Below are positions 1-8,349 of a stretch of 64,000 nucleotides of DNA, one piece after another. Position 1 is the first letter of the stretch. Each line of letters starts with the position of its first letter. A program made the translations under genes and the position numbers. Source of the DNA: Burkholderiales bacterium (GTDB lineage: Bacteria; Pseudomonadota; Gammaproteobacteria; Burkholderiales; Burkholderiaceae_C); assembly GCA_013044035.1 (NCBI GenBank), contig JABEVE010000026.1, positions 1 to 64,000 on the forward strand. Reading direction: 5' to 3'. The notes beneath the pieces were generated by a model. The model saw only the letters and a list, made by a program, of their open reading frames with translations. It made no database searches and was not told the origin of the DNA.

Positions 1-129
1 ATCGCCGAGGGCGTCGAAACCCCCAACCAACTCGACTGCGCCCGCTCCATCGGCATCCACTGGGCTCAGGGATACCTCTGGGGACGGGCACAAGGGTTGA
101 ATGCAAGCGGTATCAGTCTTGTGGGCTAA
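1..129 (+). CDS. EAL-domain protein, C-terminal fragment (cyclic-di-GMP phosphodiesterase family)
   Basis: Only the last 42 codons are in the window, in frame from base 1 to a TAA at 127-129. The fragment begins IAEGVET, followed by Q, then G and QGY about 20 residues later. This is the usual C-terminal signature of EAL domains, which hydrolyse cyclic-di-GMP to pGpG. The catalytic EAL motif and any GGDEF or sensor domain lie outside the window, so activity and full architecture cannot be judged. The short tail after QGY places this domain at the very C-terminus of the protein. Confidence 0.8.
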   Translation: MAEGVETPNQLDCARSIGIHWAQGYLWGRAQGLNASGISLVG

Positions 130-175
130 GGGTGGTATAAGTAGTCAGTAGCAGGATGTCCACAAAGAATAATTT

Positions 176-203
176 GGAATGGGTCGGCAAGCCGACCCAT
201 TCC
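176..203. promoter_or_regulatory. Perfect 13-bp inverted repeat (hairpin or operator)
   Basis: Arms 176-188 and 191-203 are exactly complementary around an AA spacer. It lies 47 bases after the EAL gene and 42 bases before the secreted-protein start at 246. No T-run follows on either strand, so a plain rho-independent terminator is doubtful. It could be an operator, a structured 5' leader for the next gene, or a factor-dependent terminator. I see no second copy in the window. Confidence 0.5.
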
Positions 204-245
204 GTGGGGGGTTGGAAAGATGAACGCAACCATTGGAGTCCAATC

Positions 246-563
246 ATGAAGCGCATGACCGTTTTGAAGAGCCTGTCAGCCGTCGCGCTGGCTGTTGTTT
301 TACTCCCCGCCGCGCAGGCGGATGACAATCCATTCTGGTCATTGGCCATCGGCGTGCCGGGGGTCGTGGCCAATCTGGGCAATGTCTACCCGGTTGCCCC
401 GCAGCCGGTGTACATGGCGCCGCCGGTGCAATACGCTCCGGCCCCCTCGTACTACATGGCACAGCCCTATGCACCGGTCCCGCAGTATCAGTACGAGAGG
501 CCACGACGCTGGCGTGGGGACCATCGTGGCGAAGGCGATCATGGCGATGGCGGTGATCGTTGA
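246..563 (+). CDS. Small secreted Tyr/Pro-rich protein, unknown function
   Basis: A 105-residue protein of no recognised family. Residues 1-24 form a signal peptide: basic start (MKRM), hydrophobic core, and an AQA-type cleavage site before DDNPFW. The mature part has a short hydrophobic stretch, then a segment of roughly 40 residues rich in Pro, Tyr, Ala and Gln. It ends in an Arg/His/Asp/Gly tail. An ATG at 156 in the same frame would add 30 residues, but that start lies before the hairpin at 176-203 and would bury the signal peptide. The composition suggests a small periplasmic or surface protein and resembles PXPV-repeat proteins only loosely. The next gene, a cytochrome b561, starts 58 bases downstream on the same strand, so co-transcription is likely. 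Confidence 0.6.
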   Translation: MKRMTVLKSLSAVALAVVLLPAAQADDNPFWSLAIGVPGVVANLGNVYPVAPQPVYMAPPVQYAPAPSYYMAQPYAPVPQYQYERPRRWRGDHRGEGDHGDGGDR

Positions 564-621
564 GCCGACGAACCAAGTCGAAAGTACCTTCTACAAAACT
601 GACGCGATAACGACCATCGAT

Positions 622-1170
622 ATGCAGCATTCATCGTCGCATTCCGCGGGGAACACAACTCGCTATGGGTCCGTTGCCCGTCTTTTGCACTGGACCGTTG
701 TGTTGCTTCTGGTCGGGGAATATGCCCTGGCGTGGCTGATGCCCGACATCCGCAAAGGCACACAACCGAATGGGTTGATTGCCTGGCATCTGTTCGTGGG
801 CCCGCTCATCCTGGCCGTGATGCTCCTGCGCCTGGGGTGGCGAAGCGCCGTGGGCGCCCCCGAGCCGCACCCCGGCGTTGCCTGGCAAGAACTGGCGAGC
901 AAGCTCACGCATGGCTTGCTCTATGCGCTGCTCCTGGTTTTGCCGCTTCTCGGGTGGATCAATGCCTCCACCCGGGGTTGGTCGATTCATCTCCTGGGCA
1001 TTCCGCTGCCCGCGTTGGCAAGCCAGGGTTCGACCGTCGGCCACGACCTGGGGGAATGGCACTCCACGCTGGCCTATGTCGTGCTCGGCCTCATTGGACT
1101 GCACGTGAGCGCGGCCCTCTACCACCACTGGGTGCGCAAGGACGGCCTGCTGGCCAGGATGTGGGGTTGA
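622..1170 (+). CDS. Cytochrome b561 family membrane protein
   Basis: A 182-residue four-helix integral membrane protein of the bacterial cytochrome b561 (YodB/YceJ) family, which binds two b-type hemes and moves electrons between quinol and periplasmic acceptors. Candidate heme histidines sit in RLLHW near the N-terminus, IAWHLF, GEWHST, and GLHVSAALYHHW near the C-terminus. The start at 622 leaves about 13 residues before the conserved RY..LHW segment, which is usual for the family. An in-frame ATG at 541 has a better ribosome-binding site but would overlap the previous gene and add an atypical extension. The physiological partner is unknown; the small secreted protein upstream is the only candidate nearby. 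Confidence 0.85.
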   Translation: MQHSSSHSAGNTTRYGSVARLLHWTVVLLLVGEYALAWLMPDIRKGTQPNGLIAWHLFVGPLILAVMLLRLGWRSAVGAPEPHPGVAWQELASKLTHGLLYALLLVLPLLGWINASTRGWSIHLLGIPLPALASQGSTVGHDLGEWHSTLAYVVLGLIGLHVSAALYHHWVRKDGLLARMWG

Positions 1171-1241
1171 ACATGGCGTCGGCCACGGATCAACGACGCG
1201 TCATGATCGTCACGAGGCAGCAAGCAGCCTGATCTGTCCGG

Positions 1242-1282
1242 CATGAACGTCAGGATGACGAAATCGTCACCTGACGTTCATG
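1242..1282. promoter_or_regulatory. Long hairpin containing copy A of a shared palindromic site
   Basis: Arms 1242-1254 and 1270-1282 are perfectly complementary. An inner pair, 1256-1261 with 1264-1269, extends the stem to about 19 pairs with one bulged A at 1255. The core 1253-1272 matches 3130-3149 at 18 of 20 positions, so I read it as a protein-binding site first and a terminator for the cytochrome b561 gene second. It ends 134 bases before the PAP2 start. No T-run follows. Confidence 0.55.
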
Positions 1283-1416
1283 TTCCTGTGCGAGTTCGAC
1301 GTCGAAAATATTGTCATGGTTTCTGCGCCACACGAACTTGGCGTGCTGGGCTCTTTGGGTCATTTTGTCCGACTGCGCCAGTCAATGCCTTTGTTCGTCG
1401 TCTCCGAGGCTTGCTG

Positions 1417-2244
1417 ATGATGCTGCCTGATGGTTTGAAATGTCTTGCTGGAGCGGTGGCGCTGGGCGCCTGCCTCTGCCAAGCCCAGGCCACGGCCGTG
1501 AAGCCCTCCTCTGCAGATCTCGTCGGCTTGCCCCCGTCAATCGCCTCGGCATCGGCCCCTGGTCGAGTGCTTGCCGCTGCGCCTGCGCCGCGTTCGAACT
1601 GGAGCCTTTATCCTGCAAGCCCGACGTTCGGCGTGGGCCTCGCGGACACCTACCTGATCGGTGCGGCGCTCGGGGTTCTGGACTACGCGGGGTTGCACCA
1701 CCTGGATCACCCTGTTCAGCAACAGACCTCCGGTATCTGGTCGATTGCCAAATCTCCCCAGTTTCCCGCTGAACTGATTGGCCTGACCCTGGCAGGCGCG
1801 ATCTGGGAAGGAGGAAACAGCCGTCTTGGCAAAACGCTCTGGCAGAGCGTGGACGCTGCTGCCATGGCCGGCATTTCGACACAGGCGCTGAAATGGACTT
1901 TTCAGCGGTCGCGCCCCTCGGCCACCAACAATCCCAACCAATGGTTTCAGGGCGTGCATCAGCAGAGTTTTCCCAGCGGCGATGTCTCGTCCATCACGGC
2001 CTTGGTCACGCCCATCATTTTGGAGTATCACCAAACCAACCCGGGGGTGGATGCGCTGGCGGCCATCCCGGTGTTCGACATGGCCGCACGCATCAAGGCG
2101 CATGGCCATTGGATGACCGATACCGTGGCCGGCGCCGTTGTTGGGGTTGCCAGTGGTTATTTTGCCCATCGGTTGAATTCGCCCTTCATACTCGGCTTGC
2201 TCCCGGGCGGCTTTTACATGGGTATGCGCGAAAGTTTCCGGTAG
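1417..2244 (+). CDS. PAP2-family lipid phosphatase with a variant PSGD motif
   Basis: A 275-residue envelope protein with an N-terminal signal or anchor (residues 1-25, ending CQAQA). All three PAP2 signature blocks are present in the second half. KWTFQRSRP fits K-x6-RP. SFPSGD replaces the usual PSGH. ARIKAHGHWMTD fits xR-x5-H-x3-D, with A in place of S. PAP2 enzymes remove phosphate from lipid substrates such as lipid A, undecaprenyl pyrophosphate or phosphatidate at the periplasmic face. The location near pagP suggests lipid A or another envelope lipid as substrate (inference). The His-to-Asp change in motif 2 removes the residue normally thought to protonate the leaving group, so activity is not assured. 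A longer in-frame start at 1243 lies inside the upstream hairpin and is unlikely. Confidence 0.8.
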   Translation: MMLPDGLKCLAGAVALGACLCQAQATAVKPSSADLVGLPPSIASASAPGRVLAAAPAPRSNWSLYPASPTFGVGLADTYLIGAALGVLDYAGLHHLDHPVQQQTSGIWSIAKSPQFPAELIGLTLAGAIWEGGNSRLGKTLWQSVDAAAMAGISTQALKWTFQRSRPSATNNPNQWFQGVHQQSFPSGDVSSITALVTPIILEYHQTNPGVDALAAIPVFDMAARIKAHGHWMTDTVAGAVVGVASGYFAHRLNSPFILGLLPGGFYMGMRESFR

Positions 2245-2339
2245 ACGCCTGGGCGACCGGCGCACAACACGTCATCATGAGCTTGGGAACACCCAGGCTG
2301 GCAGGGTGCAACTTGATGCAGAAATACAATCGATAACCA

Positions 2340-3095
2340 ATGCGCAGCGCACTCTTGACGAAAATCAACCATGCATTTCAAATATCGTCCAAAGTTCCAG
2401 AAATTACGCTGATTTTCTGGATTGCATGATTATTGACAACAGGGATGGGTGAGGCGACTTCGGATTATCTTGTGTCGCATTTCAACCCTTATGTTGCCGT
2501 TTGTCCTGGAGCGGTGTTTTTTTCTGGCGGCTTTGCCCTGCAGTTGGCCGTGCGGCGCTACATCGCCTGGGCCTACTGGCTGATGGTTGGCATAGCCAGT
2601 CTTTTCGGCAGGATGATGGCGGATGTGGTTCACATCGTTCTCGGCGTCCCCTATGTGTTGTCGACCCTGTTTTTCGCCATGACCCTGGCTTTTATTTTTA
2701 TTGCCTGGTGGCGCCCAGAAAAAAACCATTTCCATTCACAGCCTCCGTATTCAACGCCGAGAGTTGTTTTACAGGGCGGCCGTGATCGCCGCATTTGCTC
2801 TCGACACAGCCGCAGGTGATATGACCGCGAGCACGTTTCGTCTGGATATTCCGGATCGTCGATCTTGTTTATGGTGTTGTTTGCGTTGCCGATCATCGCT
2901 GGGGCGCGCTTGGGTTTGAACGAGATTTTGACATTCTGGTTTGCTGGTGTCATGGCGCGCCCGATGGGAGTTTCATGGGCCAACTGGCTAGACAAACCAT
3001 TGAGCATCGGCAGCCTGGGTTGGGGGGACGGTTCCATGGCCCCCGCCAACGGAGCAAGCCACGGAGTCCTGAGCCGCGCAATCCCGGGTCCGTGA
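2340..3095 (+). pseudogene. Decayed multi-pass membrane protein gene (COG4705-like)
   Basis: Three pieces in different frames together read like an uncharacterised membrane-anchored protein of the COG4705 type, recognised from memory. Translation starts at ATG 2340 (MRSALLTKIN) and reaches KVPEITLIFWIA before an in-frame TGA at 2427-2429. The same frame continues with LLTTGMGEATSDYLV to WWRPEK at about 2720. There a run of seven A's (2719-2725) appears to hold one extra base, and the reading continues in the next frame as TISIHSLRIQRRELFY through GDMTASTFRL. Near 2855-2860 a second shift restores the first frame, giving ILFMVLFALPII and GLNEILTFWF to GWGDG. After about 3040 the expected last helix is missing. 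A nonsense codon, two shifts and a lost C-terminus make this a pseudogene; only the homopolymer shift could be a sequencing error. Confidence 0.75.
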
Positions 3096-3129
3096 CACCG
3101 TCCTTGCTCGCGATCAACGGTCGCATCCT

Positions 3130-3149
3130 GGATGACGCAATCGTCATCT
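3130..3149. promoter_or_regulatory. Copy B of the shared palindromic site, upstream of the outer-membrane barrel gene
   Basis: The inverted repeat GATGACG / CGTCATC (3131-3137 and 3142-3148, spacer CAAT) lies 158 bases before the start at 3308. Its core TGACG-x-AATCGTCA is identical to 1256-1269 apart from one base. Both copies are followed within a few bases by GACGT and CATG. The similar distance to the next gene (about 145-160 bases) suggests one regulator acting on both envelope genes. Confidence 0.55.
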
Positions 3150-3307
3150 CGACGTCATGGAAATGAAGGGCATGCACACTTAATATCTTTCAAGCCGATT
3201 TCCATGGCATTTTGAAATCAATCCTTCGCACGAAACCGGCATGGACGCCAACGCTCGTCAGGTTGGCATGAATTAAATTTTTCCTTTATTTCAATTGGAA
3301 ACATCTG

Positions 3308-3793
3308 ATGAAATCGATTCAATTATTGAAGGTCTCATTATTGACAGCAGTGATCGTCGCGGTGCCGGCGGCTCATGCGAGCACCGGTTTCAACTTGGCT
3401 GCGAACATTGCTAAAACGACAACATCAGGCTATGGAAATTCATCGGATTTCGGGTTCACGGCTGGTTATGATTTGAATCCATCGCTCGGGCTGGAAGTGG
3501 GTTACGAGTCATTGATGGGCTATGAAATGACGATGTGGAGCGTGAGCGGGCTCGGTCGTTACCATCTTACTGACCATCTCAGCCTCCTTGGGCGATTGGG
3601 CTTGGCGCATTGGACCGAGAGCCCGACTGGCAGGCACAGCGCAACTGGAACCAGCCCCCTGCTTGGTTTGGGCCTGTCCTACGCTTTGACGCCGGCGATG
3701 AGCATTCGTACCGAATACCAATTCGTGCCCAATTCGGGCGCGCTCGGAACGAATCTGGATACACTTCTGGTTGGGCTGAATTATCGTTTTTGA
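3308..3793 (+). CDS. Small outer-membrane beta-barrel protein (OmpA-like/OmpW-like fold)
   Basis: A 161-residue protein with a clear signal peptide (about residues 1-24, MKSIQLLK...AAHA). Alternating amphipathic strands rich in Gly, Tyr, Leu and Thr follow, and the C-terminus is NYRF. A terminal aromatic residue is the usual recognition signal for BAM insertion. The segments SDFGFTAGYDL, LGLEVGYES, GLGRYHL, LGRLGLAHW, LGLGLSYAL and IRTEYQF read as successive strands, so an eight-stranded barrel is likely. A GGAAA ribosome-binding site precedes the ATG. The local sequence is noticeably richer in A/T than its neighbours, hinting at a different origin for 2.3-3.6 kb. Substrate or function cannot be inferred from sequence alone; the PAP2 and pagP neighbours suggest a role in outer-membrane stress. 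Confidence 0.75.
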   Translation: MKSIQLLKVSLLTAVIVAVPAAHASTGFNLAANIAKTTTSGYGNSSDFGFTAGYDLNPSLGLEVGYESLMGYEMTMWSVSGLGRYHLTDHLSLLGRLGLAHWTESPTGRHSATGTSPLLGLGLSYALTPAMSIRTEYQFVPNSGALGTNLDTLLVGLNYRF

Positions 3794-3838
3794 AGCCCGC
3801 TTCAAAAATTGAAATTTGGTTTTCCGGGTTGCTTTTTT
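3794..3838 (+). terminator. Possible rho-independent terminator after the barrel gene
   Basis: AGCCCG at 3794-3799 pairs with CGGGTT at 3825-3830 (one G-U pair). A second small stem, TTCAA-AAA-TTGAA, lies at 3801-3813 inside the loop. A T-run follows at 3833-3838. The outer stem is short and the loop long, so the call is tentative. The rest of 3839-4121 holds no gene I can support. Confidence 0.4.
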
Positions 3839-4121
3839 CAATCGTTGTGCGCCTCGACTCCTTGCGGGGCTTTCCCGCCCGTGATCGCCGAGTTCCCGTG
3901 CTGCCATGCCGCCTGTTCCGTTCACCTGAACGGGCGCCGGATGCACGGGTTCACGGCCCTGCGCTTCGAGGCCTGCGGCCCGGGCACCCGGTATGCACGC
4001 CTGCCCGACGCTCTGGGCAACGGCGCTGCCAAGATTTTTCACGCTCGTTGACGCGCCCATCGACCGGCACTGTCAACAGGCCCCGTCAACCGCCTTTCAG
4101 CTCTGCAGGATTCTGAAACCC

Positions 4122-4733
4122 ATGAAGACGCACACGCGCAAGATTGCAGAAACATCCCACGTCTATGGCGCGCCGATGCGCCCGATCGTTCTCGCCGCGT
4201 TTCTCGGCACGCTGATGCTGTTGCCACCCTCGAGCCAGGCGGGTGTGATGCATTGGGCCGATCGCGCCACGCAAAACCTCACCAACATCTACGACAACGG
4301 CACGCCCGATCTGTTCGTCACTGGCTACACCTGGCACGACCCGGCCACGTATACCGCAGCCAAGCGCGCCCAACTCAACAGCCATGCCTGGGGTCTGGGT
4401 TGGGGCAAGCACATCATCGATGCGAATGGCAACGACGAGATGATCTACGCCATGATGTTCTCCGACTCGCACCGCAACGCCGAGCCCGTGGTCGGCTACG
4501 CCAAGCAGTGGTTGTGGGACCCCGTCGGCGCCTTGCATTTCGGTGCCGGCTACACCGCGGGCATCACCTCGCGCGCCGATATATTCAAGAACATTCCATT
4601 CCCTATCGCCTTGCCGCTGGTCTCTGTGGGCTATGGCCGCTTTACCCTCTACGGGACTTTCCTGCCGAAAGTGACCAGCACGCTGAACAACGGCAATGTG
4701 GCGTTCTTCTTTGCGCGCTACGCCTTTCGCTGA
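4122..4733 (+). CDS. pagP: Lipid A palmitoyltransferase PagP
   Basis: PagP is an outer-membrane eight-stranded barrel enzyme. It moves palmitate from phospholipid to lipid A and so raises resistance to cationic peptides and membrane stress. The 203-residue product has the family signatures in order: a signal sequence ending SSQA (about residue 40), TWHDPATY with catalytic His72, AWGLGWG, MMFSDSH with Asp115 and Ser116 of the catalytic set, GYAKQWLWDP, HFGAGYTAG, LPLVSVGYG, and a C-terminal NNGNVAFFFARYAFR with terminal aromatics. The start at 4122 has a GCAGGA sequence about 11 bases upstream; an ATG at 4176 would leave a shorter, cleaner signal peptide but lacks a ribosome-binding site. A 7-bp hairpin at 4749-4766 follows without a T-run. 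Between it and 5050 I see no gene. Confidence 0.9.
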   Translation: MKTHTRKIAETSHVYGAPMRPIVLAAFLGTLMLLPPSSQAGVMHWADRATQNLTNIYDNGTPDLFVTGYTWHDPATYTAAKRAQLNSHAWGLGWGKHIIDANGNDEMIYAMMFSDSHRNAEPVVGYAKQWLWDPVGALHFGAGYTAGITSRADIFKNIPFPIALPLVSVGYGRFTLYGTFLPKVTSTLNNGNVAFFFARYAFR

Positions 4734-5049
4734 GGCCTCATTCGGCCAGCGCGGCTGTGGCCGCGCCTTGGTCCCGAGGCTCTTGAAACTTTTTCTTGCA
4801 GCCCTTGTGAAGCCATCAACCGTCCCGCGTGTCGCCGGGCTGATCATGATGGTGCTGACGAGCCGCGATTCGGTACTTAGGGCCTCGGTTTTTTGAGTGT
4901 TCCAGAATCGACCCCAGCCTCCAAGCAGCGCACAAAACTACCCCTCTCAGCCTTCCCCACATCGTGGAGGATGAGCCGGCCCCCTGCCTATGCGTGTCGA
5001 GTGATGCGAAGATGCTCGGACTGTCGCGTGCATGCCTGGGGATGAAGAC

Positions 5050-5070
5050 GCCGCGCCGATGTGGCGCGGC
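5050..5070 (-). terminator. Hairpin downstream of the 5079-5558 gene
   Basis: An 8-bp perfect GC stem (5050-5057 with 5063-5070, 5-base loop) begins 8 bases after the stop of the minus-strand gene. On that strand it is followed by GTCTTCATC, a weak T-rich stretch. It is a plausible terminator of intermediate strength. Confidence 0.45.
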
Positions 5071-5078
5071 AAACCTGC

Positions 5079-5558
5079 TCAAACTTTGAGTCTGGGCTTA
5101 TGCGCGCGGCTTGGCGCTGGCATTTGTGGCCCAGGTTTGGGTGTGCCCGTTTGCGGCTGAACGTCGATCACGGTCACCGGTAGCACCGGAGCCAGATTCC
5201 AGAGTGGTTGGGGCAGCAACACCGGCAGGTTGGGGGGCGTCACGTACAACGGTGCGCTCCATTGGGCCACGGTATTCTGCAAACTGGCCATTTGCCATTG
5301 CATGGCCTGCATTTGCTGCATGGCCCAGGCTGGCATGACGCCCCCGTCGCTGCGTTGGATCACGATGCGGGCGTTGCCCTGAGGGCTTTGCCAGGTCCAG
5401 GTCTTGACTTGCACGGGGCCTGCTTGGGTGTGCTCGACCTGCACGGTTTCATGCATAGGAATGGACTGGCCATCGAAATGCACGACGAGCGGTTGTGCGG
5501 CCAATGCCACGGCGGGTATGAACGCGGCGGCGGCCAGGAGTAAACGACGTCTACACAT
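5079..5558 (-). CDS. Secreted protein of unknown function
   Basis: A 159-residue protein with a signal peptide (MCRRRLLLAAAAFIPAVALAA, cleavage near residue 21). It is preceded by a very strong AAGGAGG ribosome-binding site 6 bases before the ATG, which supports real translation. The mature part begins QPLVVHFDG and contains the segment VQVKTWTWQSPQGNARIVIQ. A Met/Gln-rich stretch, WAMQQMQAMQWQM, follows near the middle, and then a Pro-rich tail of about 60 residues. The Met-rich segment could be a short amphipathic helix or a soft-metal-binding patch (inference only). No catalytic motif or family is recognised. It stands alone between pagP and sdaA. Confidence 0.6.
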   Translation of the reverse strand: MCRRRLLLAAAAFIPAVALAAQPLVVHFDGQSIPMHETVQVEHTQAGPVQVKTWTWQSPQGNARIVIQRSDGGVMPAWAMQQMQAMQWQMASLQNTVAQWSAPLYVTPPNLPVLLPQPLWNLAPVLPVTVIDVQPQTGTPKPGPQMPAPSRAHKPRLKV

Positions 5559-5718
5559 GGGAAACCTCCTTGATCAGTTTTGGACATCATGGCCTGACCC
5601 AGGCATCGATGGGCCAAGGCCGTGTGATTCGTTCACCAAACCCGGCGCAGGTTCCTGAAGCCAGGCTTAAGCCGAATCGACCAGGAGACGACGCCGGCAA
5701 CAAAGTGCCGGTCGGGGC

Positions 5719-7110
<1,392 letters not shown>

Positions 7111-7167
7111 GATCATTCCTTGGTGAGTGAGCAGGCACCCGGAGCCATGCGTGCCGGCTCAGGGGAT

Positions 7168-8241
7168 TCATGCAGCCTGGGCGCTTGCGGCGGCGAGGTC
7201 GGCGGCAAAGGCGTCCACGGTTTCGGGCTGGGTGTCCCAGGCGCACATCAAGCGGCAGCCACCGCCGGCGATGAATTCGTAGAACTTCCAGCCCGTGGCA
7301 TGCAAGCGCGCGATGCAGGCTGCGGGCAGTTGCGCAAACACCGCATTGGCTTGCGGCGGATGCATCACGCGCACTCCCGGCAAACCGTGGATGGCCTGGT
7401 ACAGGCGTTGCGCCATGGCGTTGGCGTGGCGCGCGTTGCGCAGCCAGGTGTTGTGCTCCAGCATGCCCACCCAGGGTGCGGAGATGAAGCGCATTTTCGA
7501 GGCGAGCTGCCCGGCCTGCTTCACACGCCAGGCGAAATCGGCGGACAGGTCGCGGTCGAAAAAGACCACAGCTTCGCCCACTGGCAGGCCGTTCTTGGTG
7601 CCGCCGAAGCACAGCACATCCACCCCGGCGCGCCAGGTGATCTCGGACGGATGCACGCCGAGCGTGGCCACGGCGTTGGCGAAGCGGGCGCCGTCCATGT
7701 GCAGCTTCAAGTGCCGGCGTTTGGCGATGGCGGCAATCGCCCGTACCTCTTCGACGGTGTACACCGTGCCGAGTTCGGTGGCCTGGGTGAGGGAGACGAC
7801 CTTGGGCTTGGGGTAGTGGATGTCATGGCGCTTGGTCACCAGATCGTCCACCGCGTCCGGCGTGAGTTTGCCCAGGAGCGCGGCGGCGCTGTCGCTTTCG
7901 CCCACCAGCAGTTTCGAGCCGTTGGAAAAAAATTCCGGGCCGCCGCATTCGTCGGTTTCGATATGCGCGACCGGCGAGCAAATGACGCTGTGGTAGCTCT
8001 GGCACATCGATGCCAGCGCCAGAGAATTGGCCGCGGTGCCATTGAACACGTAGTACACGTCGCAATCGGTCTGGAACAACTCGCGCAGCATGTCGGTGGA
8101 CTTTTGCGTCCAGATGTCGTCGCCATAGGCCGGTTGGTGGCCGCTGGCGTTGGCATCGAGCAGGGATTGCAGGGCTTCGGGACAGATGCCGGCGAGGTTG
8201 TCGCTGGCGAATTGCTGGCTTGGGGCTGTGGAGATGGTCAT
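7168..8241 (-). CDS. ltaE: Low-specificity L-threonine aldolase family protein
   Basis: A 357-residue PLP enzyme of the beta-eliminating lyase/threonine aldolase family, which splits L-threonine or beta-hydroxy amino acids into glycine and an aldehyde. The N-terminus has FASDNLAGICPEAL (the family's SDN). VFNGTAANSLAL forms the phosphate-binding part, HMDGARFANA carries the Asp that contacts the PLP ring, and FGGTKNGLP holds the Schiff-base Lys216. The length is normal. It is the upstream gene of the ltaE-sdaA pair, which together would channel threonine and serine carbon to glycine, acetaldehyde and pyruvate. The start is 108 bases from the divergent nsrR gene. Low specificity is a family inference; allo-threonine preference cannot be told from sequence. 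Confidence 0.88.
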   Translation of the reverse strand: MTISTAPSQQFASDNLAGICPEALQSLLDANASGHQPAYGDDIWTQKSTDMLRELFQTDCDVYYVFNGTAANSLALASMCQSYHSVICSPVAHIETDECGGPEFFSNGSKLLVGESDSAAALLGKLTPDAVDDLVTKRHDIHYPKPKVVSLTQATELGTVYTVEEVRAIAAIAKRRHLKLHMDGARFANAVATLGVHPSEITWRAGVDVLCFGGTKNGLPVGEAVVFFDRDLSADFAWRVKQAGQLASKMRFISAPWVGMLEHNTWLRNARHANAMAQRLYQAIHGLPGVRVMHPPQANAVFAQLPAACIARLHATGWKFYEFIAGGGCRLMCAWDTQPETVDAFAADLAAASAQAA

Positions 8242-8349
8242 GGGCGATGGGAGCGGGTGTAGGGCGCTGGCGCGGCGTTGTGCGCCGCCAGCGCTTCGAT
8301 GGACAATCCTGCATTCGACGCTCTTTCCGCTCCGCCTTCAAGCCACACC

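Noticed and set aside
2427-2429. In-frame TGA read as selenocysteine, considering selenium genes in the window
   Set aside because: The same gene has two further frameshifts and a lost C-terminus, and the family has no known selenocysteine at that place. Pseudogene decay explains all lesions.
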